From contig JANOYC010000178.1 in assembly GCA_031428675.1 (NCBI GenBank), positions 1 to 6,282 on the forward strand: a DNA stretch of 6,282 nt. Reading direction: 5' to 3'. Both the position numbers and the translations under genes were made by a program. Origin of the DNA: JANOYC01 sp031428675. GTDB lineage: Bacteria; Actinomycetota; Actinomycetes; Actinomycetales; Microbacteriaceae. The notes beneath the pieces are model-generated. The model searched no databases. It had not been told where the DNA came from and saw nothing but the letters and a program-made list of their open reading frames with translations. Positions 1-5,616 of the stretch are shown one piece after another (within the stretch, counting starts at the first letter, position 1; each line of letters starts with the position of its first letter).

Positions 1-936
1 CTGAATCGCACCGCGACCGGCAAAGACACCACCTTCGTGCTCGACTTCGTCAACGACCCCCAGGACGTTCTGGATGCGTTTCAGCCCTACTTCCGCGACG
101 CCCGTCTCAGCGCGGTATCGGATCCGAACGTCGTGTCTGACCTCAAGGACAAGCTCGACGCTGCGGGCATCTACGAGCAGTCCGAAGTCGATGCCGCTGC
201 GGCTGTCGAGGTGTTCGGCAAGGGCAACAACGCGCTCTCTGCAGCGGTCGCCCCGGGCAAAGACCGATTCTCGAAACGCTACGAGAACGCGATCGAAGCG
301 CGCGACGGCGAAGCGGTTGACCGATTGGAACTGTTCCGCTCCGATCTGACGGCGTTTGTAAGCGCCTACGACTTCTTGTCGCAGATTCTGAACTTCGAAG
401 ACACCGACATCGAGAAGCTCTCCCTCTACGCCCGGGCGCTCGCGCGGGTCATCCGCGAGGACACCCGCAAGCAACCGATCGACCTCACCGGGGTCGAACT
501 CGTCGGCTACGGCGTCAAGAAGGGCGCGACGGAGAGCCTCCAGCTCACCGGCGAAGGCGAGATCGATCCGTTGACTCAGACGGGCACCGCGACTCCGAAA
601 GACCCGCTGCTCGCACGACTTGAGGAAGCGGTTGAGCAACTCAATCAGCTCTTCGACGACGAGACGTTCACGCGGGCGGACAAGGTCGGCTTCTACACCC
701 ACATCAAGGGCAAGGCCGCCGAGAACGAGAAGATCACCGCTCAGGCTGCCGTGAACTCGGAGAAGCAATTTCTCGCCAGCCCCGACCTCAAGGGCACAGT
801 CATCCAAGCAATCGTCGCGGCCAGCGACAACTTCGCCTCCATGACCGGCGAAACCCTGAGCAGCGACGCCAAACTCGCGAAGATCATCGAACTCATCGGG
901 CGCGCACTCTACGCCGACGGTCGCGACGTCGCTTGA
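1..936 (+). CDS. hsdR: Type I restriction endonuclease R subunit, C-terminal part (5' end outside window)
   Basis: The reading frame is open from base 1 to a TGA at 934-936 and gives the last 311 residues of an HsdR protein. The first visible residues (LNRT...GKDTTFVLDFVNDP) are the stretch that follows the helicase core in this family, and the rest is the helical C-terminal region: DPNVVSDLKDKLDAAGIY, ELFRSDLTAFVSAYDFLSQI, IDLTGVEL, DKVGFYTHIKGKAAEN and NSEKQFLASPDL. By family knowledge, HsdR carries the nuclease and the ATP-driven DNA translocase and works with HsdM and HsdS; the C-terminal helices contact the rest of the complex. The nuclease and helicase motifs lie outside the window, so activity cannot be judged. 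A GTG at 37 is only an internal codon. hsdM and hsdS would be expected upstream. The 3' end overlaps the convergent abi gene by 28 bp, and I see no terminator behind it. Confidence 0.9.
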   Translation: MNRTATGKDTTFVLDFVNDPQDVLDAFQPYFRDARLSAVSDPNVVSDLKDKLDAAGIYEQSEVDAAAAVEVFGKGNNALSAAVAPGKDRFSKRYENAIEARDGEAVDRLELFRSDLTAFVSAYDFLSQILNFEDTDIEKLSLYARALARVIREDTRKQPIDLTGVELVGYGVKKGATESLQLTGEGEIDPLTQTGTATPKDPLLARLEEAVEQLNQLFDDETFTRADKVGFYTHIKGKAAENEKITAQAAVNSEKQFLASPDLKGTVIQAIVAASDNFASMTGETLSSDAKLAKIIELIGRALYADGRDVA

Positions 937-1931
937 TCACGGACGTGTCGCGCCCAGAACTCATCCTCCGCCCAGCCTTCCGGTACCCCCATGCCGGTCA
1001 AATTCATACGCGGCCGAGTGCTTAGCAACGAATGCAGACGGCGAGCCCAGCTACTGCGAGGAGAGACGGTGTCGAGGATGGATTGGAGCGATACCAGCAC
1101 CGGATAGAGGCGCTTTTCGGAGCGTCGGGGAAGGGCGTCCGACCGCTGCAGCCACGACACCGATCGCGACGAAGGGATGGCTGGGTACACTCCGAGCCCG
1201 ACGTTCCACAAACGTCCATGATGGGCGCATACATTGCGAAGGCGGACGTACGTGCGCATCCACGACGTGAGAATCGGCTCGGTCACCCCAATCGTGCGCG
1301 CGATCGCTGTTCGGTCCGATCGCTGACGGAGATTCTCGACGACGCTGCCGAGTTGGCCGATCGTCAATGTCTCGACCATCAGCCACGACGGAAGAAGCTC
1401 CGGGCTGCCGTATGTCAGAAGGTAGTGCTCTAGGGCGGAGCGATGGATCAACGCATCGTCTACGGTGTCGGGAAGCCCGCGCAGGCGATCACTGCAGGCC
1501 TTGTCGACGATCTGCAAGAGCCCAGAGTGCTTGCCGTAGTTCGAGAAGTGCGCGGGCTCGCCGTACCAGTGCGCATCGTCATAGGTGGTCGACATGTGGT
1601 CGGTGAGCGCAGCACGCACAGCCACCTCGACGCGCTCCAGCGCGTCGATGACCACCAGCCTCAGTGCTCGGTCGAACACATAGAGATCGAGTACGTCATC
1701 GAACCCGACGCCGGCCCGAAATCGATGCTCGCCGCCTTCCATTTGGAACGGAATCGTATAAGGCGACAGCCTAAAGTATCCGATGTGTCTCAGGTATCGA
1801 GCGACCCGCTCGCGATCGACAATCTCCAAGCCTCGCTCTGCGAGACGGTCGACGAGAGCATCTAAGCTCAGCGCGCGCTTGTCGTAACGGAGTGTGCCCC
1901 GGGTCCGGGCTGAGCGGTGCGATTGAGGCAT
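909..1931 (-). CDS. Abi family protein (Abi_2, AbiD/AbiF-like, HEPN RNase motif)
   Basis: A 340-residue protein that matches the abortive-infection Abi_2 family throughout. Recognisable blocks are LVDRLAERGLEI (26-37), the RHIGYFRLSPY block (48-58), DRALRLVVIDALERVEVAVR (87-106), PSWLMVETLTIGQLG (181-195), VRLRNVCAHHGRLWN (229-243) and the C-terminal MGVPEGW (314-320). The motif R232-N-V-C-A-H237 fits the HEPN R-x4-H pattern with a polar residue after Arg, so an RNase-type active site seems intact. Family members are linked to phage exclusion, probably by cutting RNA and stopping growth; the target here is unknown. The ATG at 1931 is chosen because a GAGAGGGG Shine-Dalgarno sequence lies 5 bases upstream and no other in-frame start precedes the conserved region. 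No separate antitoxin gene is visible. It stands alone on its strand, convergent with and overlapping hsdR. It uses some codons rare in GC-rich genomes (a TTA at Leu23, an AGG in the YFRLS block). Confidence 0.88.
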   Translation of the reverse strand: MPQSHRSARTRGTLRYDKRALSLDALVDRLAERGLEIVDRERVARYLRHIGYFRLSPYTIPFQMEGGEHRFRAGVGFDDVLDLYVFDRALRLVVIDALERVEVAVRAALTDHMSTTYDDAHWYGEPAHFSNYGKHSGLLQIVDKACSDRLRGLPDTVDDALIHRSALEHYLLTYGSPELLPSWLMVETLTIGQLGSVVENLRQRSDRTAIARTIGVTEPILTSWMRTYVRLRNVCAHHGRLWNVGLGVYPAIPSSRSVSWLQRSDALPRRSEKRLYPVLVSLQSILDTVSPRSSWARRLHSLLSTRPRMNLTGMGVPEGWAEDEFWARHVRDQATSRPSA

Positions 1932-1936
1932 CGGTG

Positions 1937-1944
1937 CCCCTCTC
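1937..1944 (-). promoter_or_regulatory. Shine-Dalgarno sequence of the abi gene
   Basis: On the - strand the bases read GAGAGGGG, followed by CACCG and the ATG at 1931-1929, a spacing of five bases. It decides the start codon. Its first bases belong to the heptamer CGAGAGG (1945 to 1939 on the - strand), which is exactly complementary to CCTCTCG in the loop of the hairpin just upstream (1987 to 1981). Confidence 0.65.
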
Positions 1945-1950
1945 GGCCCG

Positions 1951-1997
1951 GGTAAAGAAAATCCCCCAAGTGCGCATCGTCGAGAGGCGTGGGGGAT
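1951..1997 (-). terminator. Hairpin with U-rich tail in the abi leader (terminator or attenuator)
   Basis: On the - strand an 8-bp perfect stem forms between ATCCCCCA (1997 to 1990) and TGGGGGAT (1968 to 1961), with a 21-base loop. It is followed directly by TTTCTTT, so the - strand transcript would carry a U-rich run right after the stem. This is the layout of an intrinsic terminator, though the loop is longer than usual. It lies only 20 bases before the abi Shine-Dalgarno heptamer. It could end transcripts from the tRNA-Leu promoter about 230 bases upstream and so insulate abi, or act as an attenuator if abi is transcribed from the candidate promoter at 2009..2037. The + strand lacks a U-run here, so the signal is one-directional. 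Confidence 0.5.
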
Positions 1998-2008
1998 GTA
2001 GTGGGTTT

Positions 2009-2037
2009 AGGCTAGCACTTCTTCTCGCGGTTGGCAG
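2009..2037 (-). promoter_or_regulatory. Candidate promoter of the abi gene
   Basis: On the - strand CTGCCA (2037 to 2032; four of six matches to TTGACA) is followed after 17 bases by TAGCCT (2014 to 2009), which fits the TANNNT form of actinobacterial -10 boxes. Transcription would begin near 2002 and give a leader of about 70 bases containing the hairpin at 1997 to 1961. The match is modest and rests on pattern only. Confidence 0.3.
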
Positions 2038-2155
2038 GCTCTCCACAACGCTGATCCAGTTCACGCGCCGATACCGGCCAGCAGTCCTCAGCCGTCGATT
2101 TCAAACCGCGTCCCGACCGCTGAACGCCCGCTCGCGTATACAGAGAAAAGGGCCG

Positions 2156-2176
2156 GACAACCGTTCAACAGTTGTC
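2156..2176. repeat. 21-bp near-perfect palindrome
   Basis: The outer arms are GACAAC (2156-2161) and GTTGTC (2171-2176), and the inner arms are GTT (2163-2165) and AAC (2167-2169) around a central C at 2166. Nine of the ten base pairs match; only the pair 2162/2170 does not. On the - strand the element is followed, five bases later, by CTTTTCTCT (2150 to 2142). It could therefore be a weak terminator for the tRNA-Leu transcript about 50 bases downstream of the tRNA. It is equally a plausible dimeric repressor operator or recombinase site. No flanking gene decides between these. Confidence 0.5.
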
Positions 2177-2226
2177 GCGACCCATTTCCTGAACGGGACC
2201 CGGCTAGTAAGCCGAACTTCCCAATG

Positions 2227-2310
2227 TGCGCGAGGGGGGACTTGAACCCCCACGCCCTAACGGGCACTAGCACCTCAAGCTAGCGCGTCTGCCATTTCCG
2301 CCACCCGCGC
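2227..2310 (-). tRNA. tRNA-Leu, anticodon GAG
   Basis: The - strand folds into a full class II tRNA of 84 bases. The acceptor stem is GCGCGGG with CTCGCGC (one G-T pair) and discriminator A at 2227. The D arm follows as GCGGAAATGGCAGACGC. The anticodon stem CTAGC/GCTAG encloses the loop TTGAGGT, so the anticodon is GAG, which reads CUC and CUU leucine codons. A long variable arm, GCCC-GTTA-GGGC, is typical of tRNA-Leu. The T arm is GGGGG-TTCAAGT-CCCCC. The 3' CCA is not encoded (CAT follows the discriminator), so it would be added by the CCA-adding enzyme. Its 3' end faces the abi/hsdR region, the side on which tRNA-targeting islands insert. Confidence 0.96.
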
Positions 2311-2314
2311 GCTT

Positions 2315-2337
2315 CGGCGACCCTTGCGGAATCGCCG
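2315..2337 (-). repeat. Small inverted repeat upstream of the tRNA-Leu 5' end
   Basis: CGGCGA (2315-2320) and TCGCCG (2332-2337) are perfect inverted copies separated by 11 bases. In a tRNA precursor this would form a 6-bp hairpin four bases before the mature 5' end, a place where it might affect RNase P processing. The role is unproven. Confidence 0.35.
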
Positions 2338-2344
2338 ACATATG

Positions 2345-2350
2345 AAGATA
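2345..2350 (-). promoter_or_regulatory. Possible -10 box for tRNA-Leu
   Basis: TATCTT on the - strand (2350 to 2345) matches TATAAT at four positions and would start a transcript about 28 bases before the mature tRNA. No convincing -35 box lies upstream of it. The 91 bases between the tRNA and the M20 gene must hold divergent promoters for both. Confidence 0.22.
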
Positions 2351-2389
2351 GCACGTCAGCGAGACCCATTTTGCCCACCCATGCTCCAG

Positions 2390-2395
2390 TACCGT
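2390..2395 (+). promoter_or_regulatory. -10 box for a leaderless M20 peptidase transcript
   Basis: TACCGT fits TANNNT and ends six bases before the ATG at 2402, so transcription would start at or next to the start codon. There is no purine-rich Shine-Dalgarno sequence before this ATG, which supports leaderless translation, common in Actinobacteria. No good -35 hexamer sits at the standard distance. Confidence 0.4.
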
Positions 2396-2401
2396 TGACC
2401 C

Positions 2402-3706
2402 ATGGCGGGCGAACCACAACTCGAGGAAACGGCGCGCATTGCGCGCGACCTCATCCGGTTCGACACCACCAATTGGGGCAATGGCGTCTCCAACGGCGAG
2501 ACGGATGCCGCCGAATATATAGGCGCGATTCTCGAGTCCCACGGGCTCACCACCACCTACATCGACGCCGCGCCCGGGCGCACGAGCGTTGTTACCCGCG
2601 TTCCCGGTGCCGATCCGACGAAGCCCGCGCTCATGCTGCACGGACACACGGATGTCGTTCCAGCCGACCCGGCGAACTGGAGCGTCGATCCGTTCGGCGG
2701 CGTCATCCGCGACGGGATGCTGTGGGGGCGCGGAGCCGTCGATATGAAGGACATGGACGCCATGATCCTCACCGCCGTCGGCGACATCCTCAATTCTGGC
2801 CGGCAGCCTGCCCGCGATCTCGTGCTCGCGTTCTTCTCCGACGAAGAGAACGGGGGAGTGTTCGGTTCCCACTACCTCGTCGACAATCATCCCGAGCTCT
2901 TCGCGGGCGCCACCGAAGCGATCAGCGAAGTCGGCGGCTATTCGGTCATGGTCGGCGACCAGCGCGCTTACCTCATGCAGACCGGAGAGAAGGCGCTCGT
3001 CTGGGTCAAGCTCATCGCGCGGGGGCAAGCGGCACACGGCTCCCGCATCATCCACAACAACGCGATCACCAAACTCGCCGAGGCGATCGCTGTGTTGGGT
3101 CGGCGCGAGTGGCCGCTTGCGCTGACCGCCACGACGACGCAGCTCATCGCGGAACTCGCGCGCATCCTGAACGTTGATGTTCACGAAATCGGCCCGGATG
3201 CCGTGGCCCTGGCCACCGGAGCGCCCGGCGGCTTCATCCAGGCCACCCTGCACACGACATCCAACCCGACGCTGTTGAAGGCTGGTTATAAGCACAACGT
3301 GATTCCCGACTACGCGGAGGCGTATGTCGACATCCGCACGCTCGCCGGCCAGGAAGACGCTGTGCTCGCCGAAGTGCGCGAACTCGTCGGGCCCGACATC
3401 GAGATCGTCGTGACCCACCGCGACATCGGGCTCGAGAATCCGTTCGCGGGCCCGCTCATCGACGAAATCCTTCATACCCTGAGTGAGCACGATCCGGATG
3501 CGGTGGTGCTGCCCTATCTACTCTCCGGCGGAACCGACAACAAGGCCCTGTCGAAGCTGGGCATCGCCGGCTACGGCTTCGCCCCACTGAAATTGCCGCC
3601 TGACCTGGACTTTCCCGGTCTTTTCCACGGGGTCGACGAGCGCGTTCCGCTCGACGCGTTAGTGTTTGGCAGACGGGTGCTCGGCGACCTCCTGCTACGG
3701 TACTGA
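2402..3706 (+). CDS. M20/M25/M40 family metallohydrolase (putative peptidase or deacylase)
   Basis: A 434-residue cytoplasmic zinc hydrolase, full length for the family, with no signal peptide. Visible active-site elements are the HGHTDVVP motif (80-87, with metal ligand H82 and D84), GRGAVDMK (109-116, bridging D114), SDEENGG (146-152, general base E148 and metal ligand E149), E176 in ISEVGG as a likely ligand, H212 in the dimerisation domain (AAHGS), and the last ligand H409 in LFHGVDE. These are the expected two-metal M20 residues, so the enzyme is probably active. Family members remove amino acids or acyl groups from peptides and N-acyl amino acids; the substrate cannot be read from sequence, so no gene symbol is given. 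The ATG at 2402 has no Shine-Dalgarno sequence but follows a TANNNT box by six bases. uppP follows 60 bp downstream on the same strand and could be partly co-transcribed. Confidence 0.93.
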   Translation: MAGEPQLEETARIARDLIRFDTTNWGNGVSNGETDAAEYIGAILESHGLTTTYIDAAPGRTSVVTRVPGADPTKPALMLHGHTDVVPADPANWSVDPFGGVIRDGMLWGRGAVDMKDMDAMILTAVGDILNSGRQPARDLVLAFFSDEENGGVFGSHYLVDNHPELFAGATEAISEVGGYSVMVGDQRAYLMQTGEKALVWVKLIARGQAAHGSRIIHNNAITKLAEAIAVLGRREWPLALTATTTQLIAELARILNVDVHEIGPDAVALATGAPGGFIQATLHTTSNPTLLKAGYKHNVIPDYAEAYVDIRTLAGQEDAVLAEVRELVGPDIEIVVTHRDIGLENPFAGPLIDEILHTLSEHDPDAVVLPYLLSGGTDNKALSKLGIAGYGFAPLKLPPDLDFPGLFHGVDERVPLDALVFGRRVLGDLLLRY

Positions 3707-3754
3707 TCTGGCGATGATGCCCTAAGCACCAAACTTCCCGTATTCCTCTTACCC

Positions 3755-3759
3755 GAAGG
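3755..3759 (+). promoter_or_regulatory. Shine-Dalgarno sequence of uppP
   Basis: GAAGG lies seven bases before the GTG at 3767 and fixes that codon as the uppP start. Among the four complete genes on the right side, this is the only start with a clear Shine-Dalgarno sequence, which fits translation from a longer transcript. Confidence 0.55.
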
Positions 3760-3766
3760 CGACCGC

Positions 3767-4621
3767 GTGGGCTACATCGAGGCCATTATTCTCGGACTTG
3801 TTCAAGGTCTGACCGAGTTCCTCCCCATTTCTTCGAGCGCGCACTTGCGCATCGTGGGGGAGTTCCTGGGAACCGGCGCCGACCCCGGCGCGCAGTTCAC
3901 CGCCATCACCCAGCTGGGCACCGAAACGGCCGTGCTGATCTTCTTCTGGAAAGACATCACGCGCATCGTCAGCAAATGGTTTCGGGCCCTTCGGAAGCAG
4001 GTGCCGCAGAGCGATCCAGATGTGCGTCTCGGCTGGTTCATCATCCTCGGCAGCATCCCCATCGTCGTTCTCGGCCTGATCTTCCAGAACGCGATCGAGA
4101 CGACGCTGCGCTCTCTGTGGCTGGTGGCGTTCACCCTGATCTTCTTCGGCATCCTGCTGGGAATCGCCGACCTCGTCGGGCGCCGCGAGCGCAACCTCAC
4201 GACACTCACCTGGCCGCACGCCGTTGTCTTCGGATTCGCTCAGGCGGCGGCGCTCATCCCGGGTGTATCTCGCTCCGGAGGAACGATTACCGCCGGCCGG
4301 TTCCTCGGCTACGACCGCCCATCGGCGGCACGGTACTCCTTCTTGCTCGCGATTCCGGCCGTGTTCGGCAGCGGTTTCTTCCAGGTGTACAAATCGATCA
4401 AGGAACCGTGCCTCGACGCCGCCCTCGGTTGCGCACCCGAGGTGTTCGGACCGGGCGAGACAATCGTCGCGACGATCATTGCCGGGTTCGTCGGATTCGG
4501 AGTCATCGCATTCTTGATGGCGTATATCTCGCGGCGGTCGTTCATGCCCTTCGTGATCTACCGCGTTCTCCTCGGCGTGACCCTGATCATCCTGCTCTCG
4601 ACCGGCGTCCTCCACCCCTAA
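3767..4621 (+). CDS. uppP: Undecaprenyl-diphosphate phosphatase (BacA/UppP)
   Basis: A 284-residue integral membrane enzyme of normal length that removes a phosphate from undecaprenyl diphosphate, recycling the lipid carrier for peptidoglycan and other wall polymers; overproduction in other bacteria gives bacitracin resistance. The N-terminal signature QGLTEFLPISSSAHL (13-27) contains the (E/Q)xxxE acidic motif (Q13, E17) and H26. The second signature, PGVSRSGGT (165-173), carries the catalytic region with R169. Hydrophobic membrane segments are seen near 88-107, 115-136, 150-165, 186-206, 233-254 and 262-281, with the N-terminal block probably re-entrant. Translation starts at a GTG with a GAAGG Shine-Dalgarno sequence. 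A hydrophilic insert at about 209-231 carries the only two cysteines (C215, C222). The stop is TAA; a large inverted repeat lies 17 bases downstream, between this gene and the convergent PAC2 gene. Confidence 0.97.
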   Translation: MGYIEAIILGLVQGLTEFLPISSSAHLRIVGEFLGTGADPGAQFTAITQLGTETAVLIFFWKDITRIVSKWFRALRKQVPQSDPDVRLGWFIILGSIPIVVLGLIFQNAIETTLRSLWLVAFTLIFFGILLGIADLVGRRERNLTTLTWPHAVVFGFAQAAALIPGVSRSGGTITAGRFLGYDRPSAARYSFLLAIPAVFGSGFFQVYKSIKEPCLDAALGCAPEVFGPGETIVATIIAGFVGFGVIAFLMAYISRRSFMPFVIYRVLLGVTLIILLSTGVLHP

Positions 4622-4637
4622 CCGCTCCCTCCCGCCA

Positions 4638-4690
4638 AGTGAGCACTTTCTGCTCTTAAAACCCCGGTTTAGGAGCAGAAACTGCTCACT
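4638..4690. terminator. Large nested inverted repeat between convergent uppP and PAC2 genes
   Basis: The arms at 4638-4655 and 4673-4690 are 18 bases long and complementary at 17 positions (mismatch at 4646/4682). The 17-base spacer adds an inner AAACC/GGTTT stem (4659-4663, 4666-4670), so one long hairpin is possible. There is no U-run on either side, so if it ends transcription it does so as a U-less hairpin, a form often proposed for Actinobacteria, and in both directions. Each arm is also palindromic by itself: GAGCA/TGCTC around CTTTC on the left, GAGCAG/CTGCTC around AAA on the right. That nested design could also fit a dispersed REP-like element. Confidence 0.6.
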
Positions 4691-4712
4691 CGCCGGAGGG
4701 GCACTCGCGGGG

Positions 4713-5579
4713 TTATTGGCGCCAGGGATCTTCGCCGGCGGAGGGTCCGCTGCGGCCGTCGCGCTTGCGCAAGTACTTCTCGAACTCCTCCGCGATCGCA
4801 TCGCCGGAGGCCTCGGGCGAATCCACAGTGTCGCGGGCCCGCTCGAGTTGAGCGATGTACGCGGCCATGTCGTCGTCATCGGATGCGAGCGCGTCGATTC
4901 CGCTCTCCCACGCCGCCGACTCCTCAACGAGGTCGCCGCGGGGGATCGTGATGCCCAAGATCTCCTCGAGCTTCTGGATGAGCGCAAGTGTTGCCTTCGG
5001 CGACGGCGCGTTGTGCACATAATGCGGCACGCTTGCCCACACCGACAGCGTCGGCACGCCAGCCTTCTCCGCGGCCTGACCGAGCACCGAGAGGATGCCC
5101 ACCGGGCCCTCATAGCTACTGCGCTCGACCGACAATTCGGCGCGAACCTCGGCGTTTTCGCTGCTCACGAACACGGAAATCGGCCGAGTGTGCGGCACGT
5201 CGGCGAGCATGGAGCCGAGAAAGATGATGTTTCTGATTTCGGCGTCGTCGACGACCTCCATGATTTCCTCGGTGAACGTCTTCCACCCGCGGGACGGCTC
5301 GCTCCCCAGCAACAGATAAATGCTTGATGACGAGGATGCGTCGGGGCCGTATGCGGTGACCTCCGGCCAGATCACCTGGCGGTTTCCGTCGTCGTCGAAA
5401 GCGACGGTCGGACGGTTGAACTGATAGTCGAAATAGTCTTCCGGGTCGACACTCGCGACCGCTTCCACGTCGAGATGCTCCTTGAGCATGCGCACCGCGC
5501 CGCTCGCCGCCTCGCCCGCGTCATTCCAGCCTTCGAATGCAACAACGAGCAGACGTCCGGACGCGAAGTTCGTGGTCAT
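4713..5579 (-). CDS. PAC2 family protein (proteasome assembly chaperone 2-like)
   Basis: A 288-residue soluble protein matching the bacterial PAC2 family. Recognisable blocks are VVAFEGWNDAGEAAS (12-26), YFDYQFNRPTV (49-59), GSMLADVPHTRP (122-133), YEGPVGI (156-162), VPHYVHN (184-190) and SPKATLAL (193-200). The tail (230-288) is acidic and helical, with FEKYLRKRDG at 267-275 and a DPWRQ end, as in actinobacterial members. The family is named after a eukaryotic proteasome chaperone, but no proteasome gene is visible here and the bacterial role is unsettled, so no function is claimed. The ATG at 5579 has no Shine-Dalgarno sequence; a TATCCT box ends six bases upstream, suggesting a leaderless transcript. 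It is convergent with uppP and divergent from the HAD gene, with only 37 bp between the two start codons. Confidence 0.92.
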   Translation of the reverse strand: MTTNFASGRLLVVAFEGWNDAGEAASGAVRMLKEHLDVEAVASVDPEDYFDYQFNRPTVAFDDDGNRQVIWPEVTAYGPDASSSSSIYLLLGSEPSRGWKTFTEEIMEVVDDAEIRNIIFLGSMLADVPHTRPISVFVSSENAEVRAELSVERSSYEGPVGILSVLGQAAEKAGVPTLSVWASVPHYVHNAPSPKATLALIQKLEEILGITIPRGDLVEESAAWESGIDALASDDDDMAAYIAQLERARDTVDSPEASGDAIAEEFEKYLRKRDGRSGPSAGEDPWRQ

Positions 5580-5608
5580 CTGTCAAGGATACGTCGCGAC
5601 ACTAGACT
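5580..5608 (+). promoter_or_regulatory. Candidate promoter of the HAD gene
   Basis: CTGTCA (5580-5585; four of six matches to TTGACA), a 17-base spacer, and TAGACT (5603-5608; TANNNT). The GTG start at 5617 follows eight bases after the -10 box, so the transcript would be leaderless or nearly so. The -35 hexamer lies against the PAC2 start codon, so this promoter fully overlaps the PAC2 one. Confidence 0.45.
5586..5591 (-). promoter_or_regulatory. -10 box for a leaderless PAC2 transcript
   Basis: On the - strand TATCCT (5591 to 5586) is followed by TGACAG and the PAC2 ATG, a six-base gap. There is no Shine-Dalgarno sequence. No convincing -35 hexamer is seen; it would fall within the HAD -10 region and start. 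Confidence 0.42.
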
Positions 5609-5616
5609 TTCCCGTT

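Larger units (their letters stand above)
1932..2226. other. Intergenic region between abi and tRNA-Leu
   Basis: These 295 bases hold no credible gene. Open frames crossing it are arginine- and serine-rich, have no recognisable family, and either run into abi on another frame or begin inside the tRNA. The region contains the abi leader with its hairpin, a weak abi promoter, and a 21-bp near-palindrome (2156..2176). A small stem, CGGCT/AGCCG on the - strand (2214 to 2201), lies just after the tRNA 3' end but has no U-run. No integrase remnant or duplicated tRNA 3' end was found here. Confidence 0.6.

Noticed and set aside
1032..1865. Several + strand frames of 79-140 codons inside abi
   Set aside because: Arg-rich shadows of the abi gene, which has family-wide conservation on the - strand.
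1..2226. Second copy of the tRNA-Leu 3' end as an attachment site
   Set aside because: I scanned for the acceptor and T-arm sequence and found no convincing match in the defence region; the partner site, if any, is outside the window.
1892..2245. 117-codon + strand frame across the abi leader and intergenic region
   Set aside because: No Shine-Dalgarno sequence, no family, basic low-complexity composition, and it runs antisense into the tRNA.
2088..2273. 61-codon - strand frame beginning inside tRNA-Leu, considered as an integrase remnant
   Set aside because: Its first residues are translated tRNA sequence (GFKSPLAH, a familiar artefact), and the rest has no integrase or excisionase motif.
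2267..3490. 407-codon open frame on the - strand opposite the M20 gene
   Set aside because: It mirrors a well-conserved M20 gene with all catalytic residues, is rich in Arg, Asp and Gly, matches no family I know, and runs into the tRNA-Leu. Long antisense frames are expected in GC-rich DNA.
3749..5113. 454-codon open frame on the - strand across uppP and into PAC2
   Set aside because: It overlaps two strongly recognised genes and reads as low-complexity Arg/Ser and Glu-rich sequence with no domain. It is a shadow frame.
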